A DNA stretch of 10,676 bases from the NCBI GenBank assembly GCA_039934475.1, contig JBDTMC010000267.1:1-10676 (forward strand), written 5' to 3'. Both the position numbers and the translations under genes were made by a program. The notes below the pieces were generated by a model, which was not told the DNA's origin, made no database searches, and was given only the letters and a program-made list of their open reading frames with translations. This DNA comes from JBDTMC01 sp039934475. Its GTDB lineage: Bacteria > Acidobacteriota > Terriglobia > Bryobacterales > Bryobacteraceae. Positions within the stretch are counted from its first letter, which is position 1, and every line of letters begins with the position of its first letter. Below, piece by piece: positions 6,165-10,676 of this stretch.

Positions 6165-7088
6165 TTACCCGTTGTAGTGAAATGCGTAGCGGAAGCTATT
6201 TTCCGCCAGTTGCCGTAATTCCGCTTCACTAAACCCAAAATGCGCGGCGGCAATTTCGTATTCGCGAGTGAGAGTCGTGTGGAACATTGGCGGATCGTCT
6301 GAGTTTAAGACGATTGGGACGCCGGCGTCGAAGAGTCTACGGACTGGATGTTGCTGCAGCGACTTCACGACGCCGGTACAGATGTTGCTCGAAATGCAGA
6401 CTTCCAGGGGAATGTCCTCCTTGCGCAGATGTTCCATGAGGTCCGGGTCGTCTACCGCGCGGATGCCGTGGCCGATGCGTTCAGCGCCTAGTTTCAGCGC
6501 GGCCCAGATGGATTCGGGCCCCATTGACTCGCCCGCGTGCGGCACCAGATGGAGACCCTTGGCGCTTGCGTATTGGAAGACCTCGGCGAACAGTTCGGCC
6601 GGTCCTCGCGCCTCGTCGCCACCGATTCCAAACCCGGTGATGCCATCGCCAACGCGCTCGGCGGCGAGTTCCGCCACCCGCTGTGCTGCCTCCACACCAA
6701 ACTGGCGCACCGCATCCAAAATCCAATACACCTGGACGCCCGATCCTGCCGCCGCTTTCTGGATGGCGTCATAGATGGGCCCAAATTCCTGTTCCCGCCA
6801 CAAGATCACGCCGGCACTTACATTGATCTCCGCATAGGGAACATTTTGGGCGCGCAGGCGCTCCAGCAGCCGCTTCGTGATGAGGGCGTACTGTTCGGGT
6901 CCGCGGAGGTATTTGGTGATCCAGGCATACGACTTAAGAAACCCCAGAAAATCCTGGTACTGGTAGCGCGCCGCGACTTCGGCGGCATCCAGGCTTGGCT
7001 CAATTTCGAGCAGGGTTTGAGGTTCCACCGAACCCTCGAGGTGGAGGTGCAACTCCGCCTTCGGGAGATCGGTGCAAAACGCATTCAT
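6165..7088 (-). CDS. Adenosine-deaminase-family enzyme (adenosine or aminodeoxyfutalosine deaminase)
   Basis: A cytoplasmic zinc-dependent TIM-barrel deaminase of 307 residues. Metal and catalytic residues are visible: H14 and H16 in KAELHLHLEGS, H184 and E187 in PHAGES, H207 in AERIGHGI, and D264-D265 in NSDDPPMF. Also present are GFGIGGDEARGP (152-163), equivalent to the GxDLxGxE region of adenosine deaminase, and SSNICTGVVKSLQQHP (233-248). The GIGGDE and SDDPPMF variants recall, from memory, the subgroup containing aminodeoxyfutalosine deaminases of the futalosine menaquinone route, so I leave the substrate open between adenosine and that nucleoside. The start is ATG 7088, eight codons before the first metal motif. 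An open frame back to 7169 would add 27 unrelated residues and leave almost no room for a promoter. It leads a two-gene unit with crcB. Confidence 0.88.
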   Translation of the reverse strand: MNAFCTDLPKAELHLHLEGSVEPQTLLEIEPSLDAAEVAARYQYQDFLGFLKSYAWITKYLRGPEQYALITKRLLERLRAQNVPYAEINVSAGVILWREQEFGPIYDAIQKAAAGSGVQVYWILDAVRQFGVEAAQRVAELAAERVGDGITGFGIGGDEARGPAELFAEVFQYASAKGLHLVPHAGESMGPESIWAALKLGAERIGHGIRAVDDPDLMEHLRKEDIPLEVCISSNICTGVVKSLQQHPVRRLFDAGVPIVLNSDDPPMFHTTLTREYEIAAAHFGFSEAELRQLAENSFRYAFHYNG

Positions 7089-7146
7089 TGTGCCATGATA
7101 CCCGATGGCGGGAGCGGCCCCAAACCCCGATTCCCATGCGAAGGTG

Positions 7147-7173
7147 TTGATTTTGTTTGCGGTTTGCAATAAT
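7147..7173 (+). promoter_or_regulatory. Candidate glgB promoter with tandem GTTTGC repeats
   Basis: TTGATT (7147-7152) and AATAAT (7168-7173) resemble sigma-70 -35 and -10 boxes with a short 15-nt spacer. The spacer contains two copies of GTTTGC (7155-7160 and 7162-7167), which could bind a regulator. A start of transcription 6-7 nt after the -10 would fall on the GTG at 7180, implying a leaderless message. The assignment is by eye. Confidence 0.3.
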
Positions 7174-7179
7174 AGCGTC

Positions 7180-9363
7180 GTGACTCACGAAGAAGTGGAA
7201 GCGATCGTCGGCGGTTACCATGGCGACCCCTTCCGGATCCTCGGGCCCCACGCGGTGCCCGCGACGACGAACGGCCCTTCCTGGGAGATACGCGCGTTTC
7301 TACCGCAAGCCGCCTCGGCTGAAGTTGTGCTCGGAGGGAAATCCGCAGCACTCCCGATGGCGAAGAAGCATCCGCGCGGATTTTATGTGGCGGCATTGCC
7401 TACAGCGCCCGAATCCTATGCCTTTCGCCTCACCCTTTGGAACGGCGAAGTCATCGAGGTGGAAGACCCCTACCGGTTCCCGCCGCTGCTGACCGATTTT
7501 GAACTCTATCTGCACGGTGAAGGCACGCACTACGAAACGTACAACAGTATGGGTGCGCACCTGGCAACGTCCGAAGGCGTAGCCGGAGTGAGGTTCGCCG
7601 TTTGGGCGCCCAACGCGCACACGGTGAGTGTCACAGGCGACTTCAACGAATGGGATACCACGCGCCATCCCATGCGGCTGCGCAACGGCGGCATTTGGGA
7701 GATCTTTCTACCGCATGTGCAGGAAGGCTCCGCGTATAAGTACTTCGTGCGGTCGAAATTCAAAGGCTATCAGCAGTTGAAGGCCGATCCTTTCGGCTTT
7801 GGCACTGAGGCGCCGCCGAAATCCGCCTCCGTGGTTCGCGATCTCAGCGCCTATCAATGGAAAGACAGCGAGTGGATGGACAAGCGCGCCGCCACGGACT
7901 GGCTGAAGGAACCGCTTTCCATTTACGAAGTGCACTTGGAAAGCTGGATGCGCGATTCGTTGGGACAGCCGCTCTCCTATCGCGAGATGGCCGTGACACT
8001 GGTGGAGTATGTGCGGCGGATGGGTTACACCCACGTCGAGATGCTGCCGATGATGGAGCACCCCTACTCCGGATCATGGGGCTACCAAGTTACAGGCTAC
8101 TTCGCACCCACGGCCCGTTTCGGCACGCCGGCTGACTTCATGTTTCTGGTGGATTCCTTCCACCAAGCGGGTATCGGTGTCATCGTGGATTGGGTCCCTG
8201 CTCACTTCCCAAAGGATGCCCACGGCCTTGCATACTTCGATGGCACGGCGCTGTACGAGCACGAGGATCCGCGCCTTGGCGAGCATCGCGACTGGGGCAC
8301 GCTGATCTTCAACTTTGGCCGCAATGAGGTACGAAGCTTTCTCATCTCGAACGCGCTGTTTTGGCTGAAGGTCTACCACATCGACGGCCTTCGGGTGGAT
8401 GCCGTTGCGTCGATGCTCTACCTCGACTACTCGCGCAAGGCCGGCGAATGGGTCCCGAACCAGTATGGCGGTAACGAAAACCTGGAAGCGATCGAATTCA
8501 TCCGCCGCTTCAATGAACAAGCGCACAAAGTCCCTGGCGCGATCACCATCGCCGAGGAGTCCACATCGTTTGCCGGCGTCTCACGGCCCGTGTATCTGAA
8601 TGGCCTCGGGTTCACCATGAAGTGGAACATGGGCTGGATGCACGACATGCTGAACTATTTCTCCACCGACTCCATCTATCGGAAGTTTCACCACAACAAC
8701 ATCACCTTCAGCATGCTGTACGCGTTTACTGAGAACTTCGTGTTGCCGATCTCCCATGACGAAGTCGTGCATGGCAAGGGTTCTCTATTGAATAAGATGC
8801 CGGGCGACGAGTGGCAAAAGTTTGCCAACAACCGCGCGTTTCTCGCCTACATGTTCGGCCATCCCGGAAAGAAGCTCCTTTTCATGGGAACTGAACTAGG
8901 GCAGTACGAGGAATGGAACCATAATACCGGGCTGCGTTGGGACCTGATTAACTATCCGCCGCATCGCCAGTTACAGACGTTTGTGAAAGCGCTGAACGAG
9001 TTCTATCGCTCCCAGCCGGCGCTCTATCAGGTGGACTTCCACTGGGAAGGGTTTGAATGGGTGGACTTCCGCGATGTGGAAGGTTCGGTTGTCTGCTTCC
9101 TGCGACGGGCAGAGAATAAATCCGACTATCTGCTGTATTGCTGCAATTTCACCCCGGTGCCGCGCACCGGTTATCGTGTGGGCGTCCCGGAAGCGGGCTT
9201 TTTTGAGGAAGTTCTGAATACCGATTCCGAACATTTTGGTGGATCGAACGTTGGGAATGGAGGATTGGTATCGAGCCGCGATATCGCCTCTCACGGGCGG
9301 CCTTTCAGTATCTCTGTGACCATGCCGCCGCTGGGCGTGGTGGTCTTCCGGCCTCGCCGCTAG
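7180..9363 (+). CDS. glgB: 1,4-alpha-glucan branching enzyme (GH13_9)
   Basis: Creates alpha-1,6 branches in glycogen. From the chosen GTG the protein is 727 residues, matching E. coli GlgB (728). Order of parts: N1 domain with GGYHGDPFRILGPH near the start, a CBM48 domain (about 130-225, VRFAVWAPNAHTVSVTGDFN), the catalytic barrel (about 245-600) and an all-beta C-domain ending MPPLGVVVF. Catalytic residues are all present: nucleophile D407 in DGLRVDAV, the acid/base within E459-E460 of IAEEST, and D527 in SHDEVVHGK. GSWGYQVTGYFAPT and FMGTELGQYEEW are further branching-enzyme signatures. An ATG at 7105 is in frame but would add 25 unconserved residues and leave 16 nt to the divergent gene, so I prefer GTG 7180, although no Shine-Dalgarno is seen before it. 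The phosphatase gene follows after 7 nt. Confidence 0.95.
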   Translation: MTHEEVEAIVGGYHGDPFRILGPHAVPATTNGPSWEIRAFLPQAASAEVVLGGKSAALPMAKKHPRGFYVAALPTAPESYAFRLTLWNGEVIEVEDPYRFPPLLTDFELYLHGEGTHYETYNSMGAHLATSEGVAGVRFAVWAPNAHTVSVTGDFNEWDTTRHPMRLRNGGIWEIFLPHVQEGSAYKYFVRSKFKGYQQLKADPFGFGTEAPPKSASVVRDLSAYQWKDSEWMDKRAATDWLKEPLSIYEVHLESWMRDSLGQPLSYREMAVTLVEYVRRMGYTHVEMLPMMEHPYSGSWGYQVTGYFAPTARFGTPADFMFLVDSFHQAGIGVIVDWVPAHFPKDAHGLAYFDGTALYEHEDPRLGEHRDWGTLIFNFGRNEVRSFLISNALFWLKVYHIDGLRVDAVASMLYLDYSRKAGEWVPNQYGGNENLEAIEFIRRFNEQAHKVPGAITIAEESTSFAGVSRPVYLNGLGFTMKWNMGWMHDMLNYFSTDSIYRKFHHNNITFSMLYAFTENFVLPISHDEVVHGKGSLLNKMPGDEWQKFANNRAFLAYMFGHPGKKLLFMGTELGQYEEWNHNTGLRWDLINYPPHRQLQTFVKALNEFYRSQPALYQVDFHWEGFEWVDFRDVEGSVVCFLRRAENKSDYLLYCCNFTPVPRTGYRVGVPEAGFFEEVLNTDSEHFGGSNVGNGGLVSSRDIASHGRPFSISVTMPPLGVVVFRPRR

Positions 9364-9370
9364 ACATGCG

Positions 9371-10135
9371 ATGATCGATATCCACAGTCATATCCTGTAC
9401 GGCCTGGACGATGGAGCGAAGACGCGGGAGCAGAGCCTGGCCATGCTGACGATGGCCGCCGAGACGGGAACCACAGACATCGTCGCCACTCCTCATGCCG
9501 ATATGCAGTTTCCGTTCAATCCGGAGCTAGTGGCCGAGCGGTTGGCGGATTTGCGTCTGGCCACTCAAGGGGTCATCCGGATTCACGCCGGATGCGACTT
9601 CCATTTGCAGTACGACAACATTCAGGACGCGCTGAAGAACCCCACTAAGTACACGATCAACGGATGCGGCTACCTGATGGTTGAGTTCTCCGATCTGGTG
9701 ATCTTCAATAATACAGAAGACATCTTCGAGCGGATGCACAGCGTGGGGATCACACCGGTGGTGACTCACCCGGAACGAAATCCTTTGTTGCAGCAGCGCC
9801 TGGACCGGCTGGAACGGTGGACTTCGAACGGCATCCTGTTGCAAGTGACCGGGCAAAGCCTGCTGGGGCGTTTCGGCAATGCCGCCAAACGGTGCGCAGA
9901 GGAACTGATGGATCGCAACCTGGTTCACTTTATCGCCAGCGACGCGCATGACACGGAGCATCGGCCACCTTGTCTGGACGAGGCCTTCGAATATGTCAGC
10001 CGGAAGTACGGCGAGCCCAGGGCGAACCGCCTGCTGGAACGCAATCCTGCCGCTGTGTTAATCGGAGAGGCCTTACCGATGGACCTGGAGCCCGAAGCGC
10101 CGGTAAAGCGGCCGTGGTACCGGTTCTGGTCGTGA
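9371..10135 (+). CDS. PHP-family protein-tyrosine phosphatase (CpsB/CapC/YwqE-like)
   Basis: A 254-residue metal-dependent phosphatase of the polymerase-and-histidinol-phosphatase fold. In Firmicutes, relatives dephosphorylate tyrosine kinases that control capsule and exopolysaccharide export. Metal-binding motifs are complete: DIHSHILYGLDDGA (3-16, H5, H7, D14), ATPH (39-42, H42), a central acid in VEFSD (E105), THPERN (132-137, H133, R136) and SDAHD (190-194, D191, H193). There is no signal peptide, so it acts in the cytoplasm. The last 20 residues are proline- and arginine/tryptophan-rich (PEAPVKRPWYRFWS). The ATG at 9371 places the first metal motif at residue 3; an ATG at 9366 is out of frame and stops at once. 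No clear ribosome site is seen, so expression probably relies on read-through from glgB. No tyrosine kinase or capsule gene is in the window. Confidence 0.9.
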   Translation: MIDIHSHILYGLDDGAKTREQSLAMLTMAAETGTTDIVATPHADMQFPFNPELVAERLADLRLATQGVIRIHAGCDFHLQYDNIQDALKNPTKYTINGCGYLMVEFSDLVIFNNTEDIFERMHSVGITPVVTHPERNPLLQQRLDRLERWTSNGILLQVTGQSLLGRFGNAAKRCAEELMDRNLVHFIASDAHDTEHRPPCLDEAFEYVSRKYGEPRANRLLERNPAAVLIGEALPMDLEPEAPVKRPWYRFWS

Positions 10136-10141
10136 GTTCGC

Positions 10142-10676
10142 TCATGCGGCCTTAGCTGGGATTGGGTTCGTTTTTTCTCTTTCTGCCATGCGGCGATGTT
10201 CCTCGAGACAGGCGACGAGGAAGGCGCTGTCGATCTTGTTAGCCGCGGGCTTTACTTCCGGCGTTTCGACGGTGGGCGGCGTGTTGAGCATGATGTCGAG
10301 CCGGGTTTTGGCTTCGTTTTTCATCTTTTCATTGATGGTCTGCCAAGAGGCTACGCCGAGTGCGTCGGTCTGGTAGCCCTTCTCTTCGGGCATGGCCGCC
10401 CAGCGATACTGCTGTTCGGTTTGCACCTTGCGGAGGTCGGCGATGGCTTTGCTGAGATGTTTGATCGCCTGAGCGCGGGCGCGGTGAATGGTGCGGATGG
10501 TGGCTTCGAGTTGGGGATCGAGGAGGGGGTCGAGACCGGGCTCGCTGACTCTGGTGTCGAGCTGGGCTTCGGCGCGGTCGCAACGGAATTGGAGCCAGGC
10601 GGCGCTGAGAGCCTGATTGAAGAAGACAACCTGGATGGGCGTTTCGGGGTTGAGGTCGGTGTGGAGACCGGCGCGG
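10142..10676 (-). CDS. Hypothetical protein, C-terminal fragment running off the right edge
   Basis: The frame stays open from the stop at 10142 to the window end, giving 177 residues; the start lies outside. No known domain is recognised. The N-terminal visible part (AGLHTDLNPETPIQVVFFNQ, then AAWLQFRCDRAEAQLDTR) is followed by a long charged, probably helical stretch (IRTIHRARAQAIKHLSKAIADLRKVQTEQQ in pieces, about residues 67-96) that could form a coiled coil. The tail is lysine- and glutamate-rich (ASWQTINEKMKNEAKTRL). The pattern of a 'dL.P.tp.e' phrase, an A.WL.fR.dR segment and a late helical RA/LR repeat recalls a family of multi-copy hypothetical proteins in Acidobacteriota genomes; this is a recollection, not a match. 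It is convergent with the phosphatase gene, 6 nt away. An internal GTG at 10426 is unlikely to be the real start because coding continues upstream. Confidence 0.6.
   Translation of the reverse strand, partial: RAGLHTDLNPETPIQVVFFNQALSAAWLQFRCDRAEAQLDTRVSEPGLDPLLDPQLEATIRTIHRARAQAIKHLSKAIADLRKVQTEQQYRWAAMPEEKGYQTDALGVASWQTINEKMKNEAKTRLDIMLNTPPTVETPEVKPAANKIDSAFLVACLEEHRRMAEREKTNPIPAKAA

Noticed and set aside
7089..7179. Fluoride riboswitch ahead of the deaminase-crcB unit
   Set aside because: I looked for the conserved crcB-motif pseudoknot sequence on the minus strand and saw nothing similar.
10351..10629. 92-residue minus-strand open frame rich in serine and proline
   Set aside because: It is a shifted frame of the right-edge hypothetical gene and has the low-complexity composition of a shadow frame.

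Overview
This is a compact chromosomal stretch of roughly 60% GC from a Gram-negative bacterium with an outer membrane. A lipoprotein, a monofunctional MtgA-type peptidoglycan glycosyltransferase, and a signal-peptide-bearing lysine-rich helix-hairpin-helix protein all point that way. The gene styles (CpsB/YwqE-type PHP phosphatase, large GT-C membrane protein with a discoidin-like module, E. coli-length GlgB) fit Acidobacteriota, perhaps the Solibacter/Bryobacter group. That placement is an inference from memory, not something computed. I found no RNA genes, CRISPR, insertion sequences or phage genes. Nearly all of the window is coding.

Layout. (1) Positions 1-4660, minus strand: four tightly coupled genes read right to left. 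They are a small lipoprotein, a GT-C-type membrane glycosyltransferase, an N-acetylglucosamine-kinase-like sugar kinase, and a secreted M20 metallopeptidase cut by the left edge. Junctions are a 1-nt stop/start overlap (TAATG), a 4-nt gap and a 4-nt ATGA overlap. (2) Positions 4719-5759, plus strand: a secreted ComEA-like helix-hairpin-helix protein and mtgA, 6 nt apart. (3) Positions 5763-7088, minus strand: an adenosine-deaminase-family enzyme followed after 3 nt by crcB (fluoride channel). (4) Positions 7180-10135, plus strand: glgB, then after 7 nt a PHP-family protein-tyrosine phosphatase. (5) Positions 10142-10676, minus strand: the C-terminal 177 residues of an unrecognised protein that runs off the right edge.

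The two divergent start regions (4661-4718 and 7089-7179) are the only non-coding stretches longer than 10 nt. Each contains a short repeat or palindrome that could be a regulatory site. The convergent junctions (5760-5762 and 10136-10141) are too short for a separate terminator.

Functionally, most genes here concern the cell envelope or storage polysaccharide: glycan transfer at the membrane, peptidoglycan polymerisation, amino-sugar phosphorylation, glycogen branching and a phosphatase of the exopolysaccharide-control type. I do not see a clearly new defence or mobile system. The most distinctive item is the leftward operon, in particular the glycosyltransferase whose periplasmic tail appears to have a discoidin-like beta-sandwich inserted in it, encoded next to a lipoprotein that itself looks like a beta-sandwich.
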